Below, piece after piece: positions 1 through 11,602 of a stretch of 64,000 nucleotides of DNA. The position numbers were made by a program, and so were the translations under genes. The notes beneath the pieces were generated by a model. The model was not told where the DNA came from. It saw only the letters and a list, made by a program, of their open reading frames with translations, and did no database searches. The DNA comes from Eublepharis macularius (lineage: Eukaryota > Chordata > Lepidosauria > Squamata > Eublepharidae): contig NC_072802.1 in NCBI RefSeq assembly GCF_028583425.1, forward strand, positions 19,725,926-19,789,925, read 5' to 3'. How positions within the stretch are numbered: the stretch's first letter is position 1; each line of letters opens with the position of its first letter.

Positions 1-572
1 AAAATAACCTAAATTCTGTAACAATAAAAGCTGGATTTTGTAACTAGCAAAAATGTTGCCACTGGACTACATTTTAGTCTCCCTGATTTTGTGTATCTGC
101 TTTCCCTAATCACAGGGAGGAAAGAAGGCTACACTGGGGCCTAAACCACTAGACAGCTGATTCAGCAACTCCTGTGTTTTTAGCAAGAAGTAAATCTCAG
201 GTTTCTTGAAAGATTCAGTTCTCTCATCAAGGTCTTGCATTTTGTGGATTTCTGTACTCTCTTGGGCTCCCACAGAAACACAGCCCAAAAGAAGAGCAGC
301 TCCCCTTTCAAGAAGGAACAGTGTACATACTTGCGCTGGGCCTTCCTCATCTCCCCATCCACTAGTTGTGATGAACAGTTGCAAAGGAGACTCTGGCACC
401 ACACCAGGTTGTGCAGCAGAAGGAATTCCAGCAACTTCAGTGTTTTTGGACCCCTCCCATTCTACAGCACACTGAAATCTTCTCTTCTATATTACCTTTA
501 GGGGAAGCGATGCTGATGAAATTTGAGGTGAGGAAATTTAGAATACAACCTCTTCCAACTCAGAAATGGTTT
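1..572. other. No feature identified
   Basis: I see no exon with credible splice sites and no repeat I recognise in this stretch. The open frames here are short and overlap one another on both strands, as expected by chance. Confidence 0.5.
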
Positions 573-968
573 CCTTGTAGGACTGCCCACTCCAGCATGG
601 AAAACTCCAGGAAATTTGGAGGTATTGCCTGGGGAAGGTTGAGGGCCAAGCTACAAGTGACGATGACACTTGAACGGCAAGTGAACAGACTCACATGTAT
701 TCCTCACGGCAAATGAACAGGCTTACATGTGATCAAGTGGAGCACAAGCGAACAGGGGGGAATACACATGAGTCTGTTCACTTGCCGTTCGAGTGTCATT
801 CATCACTTGTAGCTTGGCCCTGAGTTTTTGTAGGGAAGGGAGCTCAGGGAGACTGTGCTGTCATAGAGTCACCCTCCAAAGTTTCCATTTTCTCTAAGGA
901 AAATGATCTCTGGAGATCAGTTGTAATTCCGGGAGAAGACCAGGTCCCACCTGGGGGTTGGTAACCCT
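573..968 (+). mobile_element. GGGTTGCCAAC-type interspersed repeat, interrupted
   Basis: This is a member of a family seen six times in the window. Typical copies start near GGGTTGCCAACTCTGG and end in a form of ACCTGGAGGTTGGCAACCCT. Internally they carry 'ctggagatttggggtggagcctgggga' and 'ctggagatcagttgtaattcc' type segments. This copy is decayed at the start and is split by the palindromic element at 643-820. The arrangement of both halves in the same orientation shows that the palindromic element inserted later. The class is uncertain; the inverted ends suggest a nonautonomous DNA transposon. Confidence 0.6.
643..820. mobile_element. Palindromic MITE, PIF/Harbinger-like
   Basis: A 178-bp element with inverted ends GGGCCAAGCTACAAGTGA / TCACTTGTAGCTTGGCCC, flanked directly by the trinucleotide TGA on both sides. 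A second copy at 8052-8285 has the same ends and is flanked by TCA on both sides. A 3-bp TNA target duplication with GGG... ends is typical of PIF/Harbinger transposons. There is no coding capacity, so it is nonautonomous. It sits inside an older repeat (573-968). Confidence 0.7.
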
Positions 969-2119
969 GTTTCCCCAATGCAAAGCAAGTCAGATCCTTT
1001 TCAAATTGATTCACAGCCCTGTACTGGGTTCACATTATAGGCTGGCTCTGTCTATCACTGGATATCATTTGCAATCAGATTTTCTGTGATGGACATGCGA
1101 ACCCACTCACAAATTATTGCTACAGAGTATGGTATAATAGCATCATATCTAACAAGGTATGAAAGAGGGAGGATGGTCTCGGTGGCCAGTAAGGATCCAG
1201 GTCTTCTTCCCCTCCCGGAAACACCTTTTCTATCCCTTCCCTACTACTAAATAGTGTCACTGTCCCCACACCATGCACAAGTTCCTCTCCACCTTTCTCA
1301 TACCTGTACCATGGCAGGGTCCTAAACCAAATTGTAACATGGCTGCTATTTATGGATGCATGGGATTGGGGTTTTTGGTGTCACTGCGCTCAGAAGCTCC
1401 CTCGTCTATCATGCCCCTGTCTGCCCTTATAGGGTTTGCAGAGCCTCAGAACAGGAATGGGGAGGGGTTTGCAGCACCTGGTTTCTCCTCTTCCCCACTG
1501 AGTCTCTTCTGCACAGCCTGGAAAGAGAGAGAGTACACAACCACCTCTTGCTTGGCCTGCTTCTAAGAGCTAAGCTACAAAAGACAAATTACACAAGGAG
1601 GAGCCGGGAAGGTGAAGGGAGTCGCAATGTTAGCCGGGAACCTGAGTTTTAAAAGAGATCGGAAGGCGTTTGTCAATTTCCCCTCTCTACAGAGCCAGGG
1701 AGATGCTGCTCAGAGGGTTTGTTAATTTCCTCTTTGCCTCCCAGAAGGGGAAATGAAACTAACCGAGCCTTTTGTAGGCAAAGAGGAAATTACAAGAATC
1801 CTGCAGCAAGCCACATCTACCGAATCAATTGCTCCAAAGACTTGCAAAAACTAGCAGTCTCGCAAGATTTCAGGGGAGTCTTAAGTGCATCTGCAGACTT
1901 TTCAGCCCTTCTCATTTCACAGGCCAGGCTGAACCACCAACAGCTTCTGGTAGCTGTACTGAGGCCTTAAAGGATGACCCCATCCTACCATATAAAAGGC
2001 AAATCATATTCCAGACAACTCACCTCCTACCCTGGTGCACCTCAGAGGGCAGTGCCATGGAGGGAAGTCTAGATGAGGCAGCCCGTCCCTCCAGAGAGCG
2101 TGCCATAGTGAGAAGCTCA
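969..2119. other. No feature identified
   Basis: No exon or recognisable repeat is supported here. A 97-codon open frame near 1273-1566 has no splice context, no codon pattern and no similarity that I recognise. Confidence 0.45.
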
Positions 2120-2850
2120 GGCTGGGATCAGGCGCACAGCAGGCGGCAATACCTGCCCCCCACCTTCACCCAGCTGGGATCAGGAGTGGAGCAGGTGGCA
2201 ATGCCCACCCCAGCCTTCACCCTGCCATAATCAGGCATGGAGCAGGTTGCAATGTCTTTCTCCCCTTCACCTGGCCGGAATCAGGCACAGAGCAGGAGAC
2301 AATGCCCAGGGGCGGCGCAAGGGTTTGTGGCGCTTGTGGCCACCTGGCCGGGAGCCCTCCCCACACGCACACAAGCGCGCACACACTGGGCTGTGTGAAG
2401 ACGTAACGCATGACGTCATCATGGGAGTGCACGCACCGCCGCCAGCCTGATCGCTGCAGCGGGCAGCCTCTGAGCTCTCCCACTCGGTTGCCTGCACTGC
2501 CACAGATGCCTGCCCACGGCGGCTGTGCCCGGCCGGGGGCTTATGCTGGCGGCGGTGCGGCACGGGAGGGATAGGAGGCTGCTGCTCTGTGGTGCATGCT
2601 CCCGCCCCCCGCGCCTCCTCCGGCTCTCCCTCCAGCACCCCGTGCCTGAGGCCACTGCCTACCTGGCCTCAATGGGCGCTCCGGCCCTGGCAATGCCCAC
2701 CCCCCCTTCTCCCAGCCAGGATCAGGAGTGGAGCAAATGGCAATTCCTGCCCCTTGCCCTCACCCCACCAGGATCAGTCATGGAGGAGGAGGCAATGCCC
2801 GCCTTCTCGCCCTCCTCTTTCTAGAGCCCGTTATACTTTTTCCCACAACG
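2120..2850 (+). repeat. GC-rich minisatellite-bearing repeat with terminal hairpin
   Basis: Imperfect tandem units of roughly 60-70 bp centred on 'ggatcaggagtggagcaggtggcaatgccc' run from about 2120 to 2306 and resume at 2690-2800. The array is interrupted by a hAT-type element (2307-2689). It ends at about 2820-2850 in a hairpin whose arms are AGCCCGTT and AACGGGCT. The base composition is far more GC-rich than the surroundings. This looks like an interspersed repeat with internal VNTR; the class is unknown to me. Confidence 0.6.
2307..2689. mobile_element. hAT-type nonautonomous element inside the minisatellite
   Basis: The element begins CAGGGGCGGCGCAAGG and ends GGGCGCTCCGGCCCTG. It is flanked by the 8-bp near-duplication ACAATGCC (left) and GCAATGCC (right). 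CAGGG ends with an 8-bp target duplication are the hallmark of hAT transposons. The target lies inside the tandem repeat, so part of the flank similarity could come from the repeat itself. Related sequence, with the same ACGTCA-rich middle, occurs at about 18000-18489. Confidence 0.65.
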
Positions 2851-3249
2851 GGCTTTATTACTAGTTTTTTAATAAAGAGTGGATTGTAAATGCTTAAGCC
2901 CATTCATACTGGCAAACAGTAAGAATTTAGGCATAATCACCAATCTCCATAACCTGATCCAACTCTCAACATAGTAAAAAAAAAAAGGCCATAAAAGACC
3001 ATAAAATCGTAGAAGCGATATCTGCTTCTTCTTAAAAGAAAAAAAAGGAATGCCTCTGAGATCTCACAAGACTTGGTAGCCATTTTGGAGGTTGCCTAGC
3101 AACCAACTTTGCTGAGGATTCTAGTTAATTGTCAGCACAGGGAATGAGAGAGAAAAAGAAAGAGAGAATTTAAAAGATAGGTGGAAGGGGAGGGAAGCAA
3201 AACAAAAAGTTAAAAAGAAGTTGGAGATGGGACAAAGGGACAGGAAGAA

Positions 3250-3272
3250 GTGAGTGAGTGAGTGAGTGAGTG
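3250..3272 (+). repeat. (TGAG)n microsatellite
   Basis: About six uninterrupted TGAG units in an otherwise purine-rich stretch. No associated gene was seen. Confidence 0.9.
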
Positions 3273-3548
3273 GGAGGTTTCCGAGGCTGCCAAGGGCAAA
3301 TGCTGAGCATGGGCTGCAGGCACTGCCAAGAGGAAGTAAAAAGGAACAGCAGGACAGTAGAACATCAGGAATTAGTTGTATTTCATTTTGGCAGCAGAGC
3401 TACTTATTCAGAAGTGTTTACCCCAACCTGTAGTAATTAATCCTCCGACAAATTGTAGAAAGACAGATGACGTCACTATGTAGATGCAACCAGAGATGCA
3501 ACCAGGTGAGGAAGTAAAGGTGGAAATTCTCAGGACACTAGATGTGCC

Positions 3549-3977
3549 CAGGGGTCATTTCGCAGAAAAAGAGCTGGAGGAACTCATTAGCATAACTAAT
3601 TAGCATAACTAATTAGCATATGCCACACCTCTTGCCATCACTGGAAGTGTGTCATTAATATAACCGATTTGCATATGCCACACCCCCTGATATCACCTAT
3701 TCTGGCTCCATTCAGGGCTGAAATTGGGCCCAAAATGGCAAAAAGGGGCTGAAAATGGCTGAAAAGGGGCCCAAAATGGTCAGGATCGGGCCACTGATGA
3801 GCAGGAGAGTGATCCACCACCTGTCAGAGGCCCGATCTGGGCCGTTTCGGCCCCAATCCAGGCCAACATGGGCCCAAAATGGCCAAGAGTCAGGTGGGCG
3901 GGGCCACCTGACATGTGACCTCTTTGGGGAACTGCCGGAACTGCGTTCCTGGACGTTCCCCCTCAAAATGAGCCCTG
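3549..3977. mobile_element. hAT-type nonautonomous element, family CAGGGGTCATTTC
   Basis: The element runs from CAGGGGTCATTTCGCAGAAA to AAAATGAGCCCTG. It is flanked by a perfect 8-bp target duplication, GATGTGCC. The interior repeats 'attagcataact' and carries CCCAAAATGG-type segments. A sister copy with its own perfect duplication is at 18544-18936. There is no transposase coding sequence. Confidence 0.85.
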
Positions 3978-5462
3978 GATGTGCCAGAGGAGCTAGAGCC
4001 CACTGCAGAGGCAGAGGTGACTCAGGACCTCAAGCGTTCTTGCCTTAAGACAAAGAGAAGCAGCTTACTATCAAGAGTCACACATACACACAGAGAGACA
4101 TGCAGTGCCCCCTAATGTGCCAGGCATACTGAGTTGCCCTTTCCGTCACAGAAGGGATGTGGAAATGAGATTTCTTCACTCCCCATCCCCTGCCCGAATC
4201 CTCTAGCCACAATAACTAGATAGAACCTCAGTTTTCAAAGGCAATAACCCTCTAATCGTAGCACTGGGGAACTTCCTCAGAGGAAAGCTTTTTGCACACC
4301 TTCCAAGGGCATCAGGTTGGTCGGTCATTGAGTGAAAAATGGACCATCAGCCTGATCCAACATGGTTGCTCTTATAGTCTTGCAATTTGTACAAAATATG
4401 AATGGCTAAGGATTGATTTATTGAATCTTCACATGCAGCACAGTCAAATTCTGCTGAGCTGTTTGTTTCAAAGAATGGCTCTTAGGTTAGGAGTAATTCA
4501 ATATGGTGTAACTGGTTGGAGTCCTGCCAGGTTACCAGTGGAGACAGCCCGGTTCAAATCCTCAAGAGTAAAATAGACTTGGCACGAAAGGTTTCTAACT
4601 AGGATCTTCTGCATTTTTTAAAAAATAACCGATGAGCCACACCGGGTGACTAGTTTGAAGACAAGGAAAAGATACCTGGGTAAGAAGAACTTTAACCCTT
4701 TTCTCCTGTGTCTCTTCCACAGGTGCATTGGTAGAAGCCTAGCAACCATCAACTCTTTAGGAGAAAGCCTAAGTAAGTCTACTTAGAAAGTAAGTCCACA
4801 TTATTCACTGGGTTTACTCCCAGGAAAAGATTGCAGTCATTGCCCAGTACCACCATGCTGCTTCTCCTCTTTCTTTCCCACTTCTTTGTTTTTATAAGCT
4901 TGTTTTCATATCATTTTATTATATGTTGATACACAGCATTTAGGAATACTCTTCTGAGAGCCTGTCACTCTTAAGAGCCAACCAAATGGTCTCGCGCTTG
5001 TCAGTGTGGCAGCAAAACTAGGCAGTCCAAAACCATGGTAGGGATATGTTATTTATATTTGTATTCTGTTTTTCAGTCCAAATTGGCTTTGATTTGGAAT
5101 CCTACTTAAATTCCAAGTAAACTTTCATATCAGTATTTCTGGGAGGGGGGATTCTCAACTCAGCTGGATCCATACACAATGGAGGGGAATCCAGCTGATT
5201 TGTTGCCCTCCCTCTGATGGCCCTTCATGTGGCACTTGGAAGCAGCTGCAGGACTCCTGAAAAACCCCAACAGCTCCCAGAGAAAGGTTCATTCTCCCCA
5301 CTTCCATCTATGATCCTATAAACATGTTTCACTCCATCCATGCAGAGTGCCGCTTAGTTCCTCTGCCGCTAATACTTCCATTTCCTCCGCATCAGTGGTT
5401 TTTCACAAGCCTTTGCCCAAATGGAAGTGCTAATGTGGGAGGAAACAAGCAGCACTGTTTCA
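3978..5462. other. Mostly unassigned; tRNA-like fragment near 4490-4572
   Basis: Around 4490-4572 there is a run ending in GGTTCAAATCC, the form of a tRNA B box. This suggests the head of an old tRNA-derived SINE, but no clear body follows. The rest of the interval shows no exon and no repeat that I can name. Confidence 0.35.
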
Positions 5463-5642
5463 GGTTGCCAACCTCCAGGCCTGGAAATCTCCTGGAATTA
5501 CAGCTGATCTCCCAACTACAGGAATCTATTCTCTTGGAGAACATGACTACTTCAAAGGATGGACTGTATGGCATCCAGCTAAGCTCCCTCCCCTCCCCAG
5601 GTTCTGCCAGGAACTTCACAACCAAGAGTTGGCAATCCTATC
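5463..5642 (-). mobile_element. GGGTTGCCAAC-type interspersed repeat
   Basis: The + strand reads 'ggttgccaacctccaggcctgg ... agagttggcaatcct', the reverse orientation of the family described at 573-968. It includes the internal 'ggaattacagctgatctcc' block. No clear target duplication was found. Confidence 0.6.
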
Positions 5643-6136
5643 ACTGCTGCTGGAGCAATGCATATGTGGAATGTAGGCACAGGATTCAAGCCATTATCCT
5701 CACATGAAAACAAATTGCATGATGAGCGCCAAGCAAGAACAGGCTGATAATAGGTTCTTTTTATGGGAACCTATTTTTGAGTCCATTCCTCACCTTTACC
5801 TCTTGCCATTCCTCCCAGAAGCACAGTGCCAGCATACAAGGCCCTATCTTTTTTTAATAACAAGCCTGTGAAGGAGGTTAGCCTGAAAGAAAATGACTGG
5901 CCCCCCACCTCTTCCCTTTAATAAACAGACCATTGAATGTATAGTTGCACAGCAGTGGCACCTTGGCCAGCTCCTGGGATCCAAGGACAGCGGGGCCCAC
6001 TGGAACTTTGACCCCTTGTGTCTCTGTCAGTGGCCCTTTTTGGAAGCTGGAGGAAGGATAAGTATGAGTGAAGGGTGCCTGGTTGCTTCCCCCTTCATTC
6101 TGGAGATTTCTGCATAGTTCAGGGGCTCCCCAGTAT

Positions 6137-6535
6137 GTAGTTTAGTTTAGTTTAGTTTAGTTTATTCGGTGTTTAACCCGCCATCTCCGCAAGTGGGCTC
6201 AGGATGGGGTACAGCAGTCATAAAATACAATCACATCGCAGATTCTACAATAAAATACAGCAATTAAAATAATATATATACAAAAACCTCAGATGGTTGG
6301 CTACACATTCCTGCCCCCAGCATACAAAGAGGAAGTAGACAGACACACAAGCTGTACTCGAATACCAGAGACCGGTGGAAGGCTCGATGATGATCCTGAT
6401 GCTGGCCTCAACCATAAGCCTGGTGGAACATCTCCATCTTGCAGGCCCGCCGAAATGATACAAGATCCTGGTGGGCCCGAGTGTCCTCAGGCACAAAGTT
6501 CCACCAGGTTGGGGCCAGGAAATATACAGAAATGT
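6137..6535 (-). mobile_element. Interspersed retroelement with (TTTAG)n end
   Basis: It begins with about six TTTAG units, followed by 'ttattcggtgtttaacccgccat' and a copy body that continues to about 6535. Read on the - strand this is a 3' end with an (ACTAAA)-like tail, which fits a LINE or SINE inserted in reverse. I cannot assign the family. Confidence 0.4.
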
Positions 6536-6539
6536 ACAT

Positions 6540-7078
6540 TCACTTTAAAACAGTGTCAGCAGAACAGGTCAAAGAGCCCAGAAGGCAGAACTGTGTATTT
6601 CCCTCTAGACTGAGAAACAAGGAAGAAATGTACAAAAATATTCATTTATAAATGTTTTTAAAAGTGGTATGCTCACCACTCTACAGACACTGCCTGAAAA
6701 GGACCGAGCATGCGCACTGCCCTCCAGGAGCCACAGAAGGCAGTAAAGGGTTGATGAAGGAGAGAGAAGGTAAATTGACCTCCACAAGTCCTTAACAGCT
6801 TACAGTTTGCCCAGCTCCTCCCCACAACATAGGCAGGAAGAGGTAAAAAATCCACCCCCCCTATAAAATCACAGGTTATCTCCTTTTTAAAAATAAATAT
6901 ACTCTGCATAAAAACAATCAATCCATATATTTAATTAGCCTAAAGTTTCTACCACAAGCGATCTCAATGAGATGCATTTTCAAGCATTCACTTTAAAACA
7001 CTGTCGGTAGAACAGTTCAAAGAGCCCAGAAGGCAGAATTGTGCATTTCCCTCCAGACTGAGAAACAAGGAAGAAAAC
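6540..7078. repeat. Pair of about 90-bp direct repeats
   Basis: Positions 6540-6632 and 6990-7078 are near copies in the same orientation. Both run from 'cactttaaaaca(g/c)tgtc' to 'gactgagaaacaaggaagaaa', with about 10% differences. They are separated by about 360 bp of unrelated sequence. This could be a local duplication or a pair of old transposon ends. Confidence 0.75.
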
Positions 7079-7334
7079 AAAATAAATTCTTCAAAGTGGG
7101 GAAACCTCTTTAAGGCAGAATTAAGGGATTTGAAAAGGGCAGCCATCAATGGCAAATGATCTCGAAAAAAGATGTAGATCGTGAGCAATTAGAAGTCTTT
7201 GAATGAAAGCAACTCTCCCACCTACCTTATTGCTTTAAACCATCAAGCTAGTGAATATTTTATCCCATCCGTCCTGAAAAGATCATACAGAGAGCACCCC
7301 CTCCTCTTTTTATGCTTACGACAGCCCTGAGAGG

Positions 7335-7721
7335 CAGTGGCATGGCATGGGGGGCAAGAGAGGTGGCTACCCTGGGCGCATAATTTGGGGGGGGGTGCAA
7401 CAGAGCACCATGCCGAGGACAGCCTGCACTCTGTGGGAGGCCACCCGCAATGCCCTGGCTGCCTGCTGCACCAACGGGGCAGCCGTTCTGCAGCTGAGAA
7501 GCGTGCCAAGCCAGTGGTGGCACTGGTGGCTCCCGTGGAGGGCTGCTTGATGAGGGCAGGGCGGCGAGCAGCCCAAATCATGGGAGTGCACCTGCGCCCT
7601 GCACAATGACATCATTTCCAGTGATGTCATTGTGCAATCCCGGGAGCGAGCATGCACTTTGTGCTCGTACGTGTGGAGCCCAGAATTGCCCCGGGCACTC
7701 CAAACCCACGCCACGCCACTG
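7335..7721. mobile_element. hAT-type nonautonomous element (CAGTGGC ends)
   Basis: The ends are CAGTGGCATGGCATGGGG and CACGCCACGCCACTG, with a perfect 8-bp target duplication, CTGAGAGG. An internal hairpin with arms GCACAATGACATCA / TGATGTCATTGTGC lies near 7600-7636. No open frame of interest is present. Confidence 0.85.
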
Positions 7722-8051
7722 CTGAGAGGTAGTTTAAGCTATGAGAGAGTGACAATAAGCTTTCCAAACCCATATTTCCCTGGTTTAAACCCAACACTCT
7801 ACCTAACACTGCATGATTCCAAAGACCAATACAATACATGATCTCAAAGCAAAAAATTGAACAAAGAAAACAACACAAAGTCTTTCAGAACTTTCTGGTT
7901 TGTCACCATGTGGAAAACAAATATCCAGAATTAGTAACCAAGGTAGTTTTAACCAACAGGTGAAGGATCTGTTCATATATGAATATATCTGTTCTCAACA
8001 ATCATCATCTGAAACTGTGCTCCAGGAACCCTTTCCTTCTCAGTTCACTCA

Positions 8052-8285
8052 GGGCCAAGCTACAAGTGATGAATGACACAGGTTAGACACTTGTCAGCTT
8101 CCCTCAAGTTTTGATGGGAAATGTAGGCATCCTGGTCTTGCAGCTTGGCTCTCCGACTGCTGTCCAATGGACTTTTCAACTGTCACTTGTCCAACATTCC
8201 GCCAAGCTGCCTACATATCCCATCAAAACTTGAGGGAAGCTGACAAGTGTCCAACCTGTGTCAGGCGTCACTTGTAGTTTGGCCC
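8052..8285. mobile_element. Palindromic MITE, PIF/Harbinger-like, 234 bp
   Basis: The ends are GGGCCAAGCTACAAGTGA and TCACTTGTAGTTTGGCCC, flanked by TCA on both sides (3-bp TNA duplication). Each arm of about 90 bp pairs with the other arm. The core is nearly identical to that of the element at 57800-58033, which is also 234 bp but has different outermost ends. Confidence 0.75.
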
Positions 8286-8605
8286 TCAGATGGTGAGCCT
8301 GAACAGGGCATTATTTGAAGTGGCACCTCATGTTGGGCATGTTGGGCATGCTCCCCATTGTTCAGATGGAATCAACTCCTCTTTCATTTAAATGTCAAGT
8401 TACATTTTTATCACATGTGTATCCTCTGAGAAGCTCCATGTGGCATATTCGGTCCTTCCATGTGTTAGCCTTTCAACAACCCTCTGAGGTAGTTTAGACT
8501 GAAAGAATTGCCAGTTCAGAGTCATCCAATGAGCTTCTTAGCTGAGTGGTATTTTGAACTTGGGTATTTCAGGTACTAGTCCAACAGTTTGACCACACTA
8601 TTACC

Positions 8606-8864
8606 CAGGGCTTTTTTTCTGGGAAAAGAGGTGGTGGAACTCAGTGGATTGCCCTCGGAGAAAATGGTCACATGGCTGGTGGCCCCACCCCCTGATCTCC
8701 AGACAGAGGGGAGTTTAGATTGCCCTCTGCACTGCCGAGCGGCGCGGAGGGCAATCTAACTCCCCTCTGTCTGAAGATCAGGGGGTGGGGCCACCAGCCA
8801 TGTGACAATTTTCAAGAGGTTCCGGAACTCCATTCCACCGCATTCCAGCTGAAAAAAAGCCCTG
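8606..8864. mobile_element. hAT-type palindromic MITE (CAGGGCTTTTTTTC ends)
   Basis: CAGGGCTTTTTTTCTGGGAA at one end and GAAAAAAAGCCCTG at the other, with 8-bp flanks CTATTACC / CTATTATC (one mismatch). The interior is a long inverted repeat around 'gatctccagacagaggggag'. Two sister copies with perfect duplications are at 10770-11017 and 61041-61257. Confidence 0.85.
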
Positions 8865-10559
8865 CTATTATCACCCTGGCTCACTGATCAAGACCTAACT
8901 ATACATTATATGGTTTCCACATCAGCCCTGAGTCCTCACAAACCAGATCTGTGCTGTGAATTCTTTGTAGAAAATTAATTCTCATATGCATGGGGAACTG
9001 ATTCAGACTCCAGACTGTGGCACATGGGAGCTGAACCTTCCCCTGTGCCATTTTCCTGACCTGAAACATCTCTAAGAAGCTGCTATGTTTCCCCAAATAA
9101 CAGCTCCCAAGGGCCGTTTCAGATCTGGAAAACAGCCTGTGTAAATAAGATGGTTGAATCTCCTTTCCCCAGGCACCATAGTCACAGTTCAAATCAGGCA
9201 CATGTGCACCCGAGAATTAAACATATGTCTGGTTTGATAGGATTAGGACAGACCCGGACATAGTGTAATGTGCAGTTAGGACCTAGTCCATCACACTCTC
9301 TGTAATATTTCCCAGTTCAGTGCATGTTTCGTACTTCTATATGCTTGACCTGTTTGAATACCATAGCTGCCTGTTCTTCTAATATCGGCCTGTATTGTAT
9401 TTCATATTTTGTTCTGAGATGGCCACTGGGCAGATGTAGGAAATTGCTTAAGGTACCAGAAGGCAGGCTAAACCGTGGGCAGCTTTGAGCAGTACCGTCG
9501 GCCCCACCAGGGTTGGCTTGTTCACCTTCTCCTGCCCCTCTCTCTCCCCATGAAGGAGGGAGGAAGAGCCAGAAGCCACCTTCTCTTCAGTCTCTCTCTC
9601 TCATCTCTATTATAAAACGAGAGAGAGAGAGAGGTTTCTCATATTTATATCACACAACCTCTCTCCACAGCGCATTAGGTGGCCATAAATGACTCCCCCC
9701 CCCCTTTTAAATCCTAAGAACCCCATAAGGTAGGTTAAGCTGGAAGTAAGCAACTGGTCGAAGGCCACTCAGTGAATGTCTTGATGGGGAAGGGATCCAA
9801 ACCCAGTCTTACCCTGATAGTTTAAGGCATCACCTAACCACTTATTTGTTTCAAGAATTTGTATGCTGTCTCTCCAAAACCTGCTTGTGGCAGCTCACAA
9901 CAAAAACAAAACAAGCCAATAAAAGAAGTTAATAAAATTGATAAGACAACTAAAACAGGCAGAAAACAGGTTCCCAAGAAGGCAAAAAACAGGCAGAAAA
10001 AACGGTGGAGTACCTAGAATTGTGATGAGCCACCAGGCCCAGCCAGGCTCCACCCTCTGATCCATCAGACACAATCCCCTCCACTAGGAACCACATCCCA
10101 TCAAATTCTACACAGTGAGGTATCATCTCTTTGCTCCTCGTCTCCATCTCCTGAGCCTCCAGAGATCTGGCCACCATATTTTGCGTAACCCGCTCACTGG
10201 TCTGACATGCCACTGGTGATTTTACCGGTGGTAATCCCCCCCACCCTCTGTTTGTAGATGTTCCACAAAGGGATACATGGAAATTCCCATATGATTCTAT
10301 GAATGGTATCGTATACATTCCAATTTAGAATAAAGGTTTGAAGGGACAAATACTGACTAGATACTTTCACATCACTACCAAGTGATAGGCTGAAGAGAAA
10401 ATTTAAAATAATGGCATCACAATGCTGTACCCACCTGATGACCTGACAATATCACAGTCTGGCTAGGTCAACACTTCTGCACAGTACGGCTTCAGCTTCC
10501 GGAGCAAACACCCCAGAGGGAGGAACAAGAATGGAGGACTCAGATTGGCAAGTATTAAC
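8865..10559. other. No exon; SINE-like debris near 9660-9840
   Basis: About 9660-9840 reads like a decayed, reversed MIR/CORE-type SINE ('ccataaggtaggttaagctgg ... ccaaacccagtcttaccc'). A similar fragment lies at about 8440-8600, just before the preceding MITE. Nothing else is recognised. The open frames at 8899-9201 (-) and 9950-10318 (-) lack splice or family support. Confidence 0.35.
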
Positions 10560-10720
10560 AAGAACTCTTTGCCCATCACATCCAGTCCTGATAATTAAAA
10601 CATCTTTCTCCAAATGCCCCCAGCTTTCTGAAGTACAGAGGGTGGTTTTCTTGGTAGCTGCACCTCATTTCTTGAATGCCCTTCCAAGGGAAATTTGTTC
10701 AGTTCCATCCCTACTAAGCA
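10560..10720 (+). pseudogene. Fragment of a LINE ORF2 C-terminus
   Basis: The frame reads ...VVFLVAAPHFLNALPREI..., which matches the pattern 'FSVAAPxLWNALPxEIR' found at the end of the reverse-transcriptase ORF of L2/CR1-like LINEs in reptiles. It is short and isolated, so it is treated as decayed retroelement DNA and not as a gene. Confidence 0.45.
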
Positions 10721-10769
10721 TCTGTTGATTACTTAAGTTCCTCCCCCCACCAAAAAAAAGACTTGTACG

Positions 10770-11017
10770 CAGGGCTTTTTTTCAGCTGGAACACGGTGGA
10801 ACAGAGTTCCGGAACCTCTTGAAAATGGTCACATGGCTGGTAGCCCCGCCCCCTGATCTCCAGACAGAGGGGAGTTGAGATTGCCCTCTGCGCCGCCATG
10901 CGATCTAAACTCCCCTCTGTCTGTAGATCAGGGGGCGGGGCCAGCAGCCATGTGATCATTTTCTCTGAGGGCAACCCACTGAGTTCCACCACCTCTTTTT
11001 CCAGAAAAAATGCCCTG
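10770..11017. mobile_element. hAT-type palindromic MITE (CAGGGCTTTTTTTC ends)
   Basis: CAGGGCTTTTTTTCAGCTGG to AAAAAATGCCCTG, flanked by a perfect 8-bp duplication, CTTGTACG. It is the same family as 8606-8864 and 61041-61257. The two long arms are complementary. Confidence 0.9.
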
Positions 11018-11525
11018 CTTGTACGTTTTCTTGGGTTTTGGTGCTAAATTATGAAGTGACTGTTTCTGACTTTGAATGCTAGTGAGTCTGTTTTAATGTA
11101 CTGGAGACTATTGGTTTTCAGTTTAAATCAGTTTCTTATGCACACAACCCTGTGCACACAACTGGACACCTACAGTCCAACACTAGCTTTCCAAACTGCC
11201 AGATATGTGAGAATGAGAGCAGAGCCTCAAGTCCTGTCATCTTTAGCAATACTATCAAGTTTATTTGCTTTCTAGTTTTTCTCTTATTAGGATTTTCCCT
11301 GAAAAGAAAGCTAGGGATGGCTCTTGTATAAAACATGTTTTATGAATATTTTCTTCAAGATGCTGAAAGGGTGCTCTGTTTTGTTTTTATGCTCCTTGCT
11401 TGTTTTTAATGGCTTACATGTTTTTATATTGATGATTTCTGATGTTTTTAATGATTATGTGGAATTGTTTTTAGTTATTAGGTGTCTCAAACAAGAATCT
11501 GGAGAGGCCACATACAAGTTCCTCA

Positions 11526-11602
11526 AATGAATGAATGAATGAATGAATGAATGAATGAATGAATGAATGAATGAATGAATGAATGAATGAATGAATGAAT
11601 GC
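11526..11602 (+). repeat. (AATG)n microsatellite
   Basis: About nineteen uninterrupted ATGA/AATG units. It is a good length-polymorphism candidate and lies about 500 bp upstream of the first exon of the unidentified gene. Confidence 0.95.

Noticed and set aside
2247..2864. Many overlapping 70-130 codon frames on both strands
   Set aside because: They come from a GC-rich tandem repeat and a hAT-type element. There is no splice context or codon bias.
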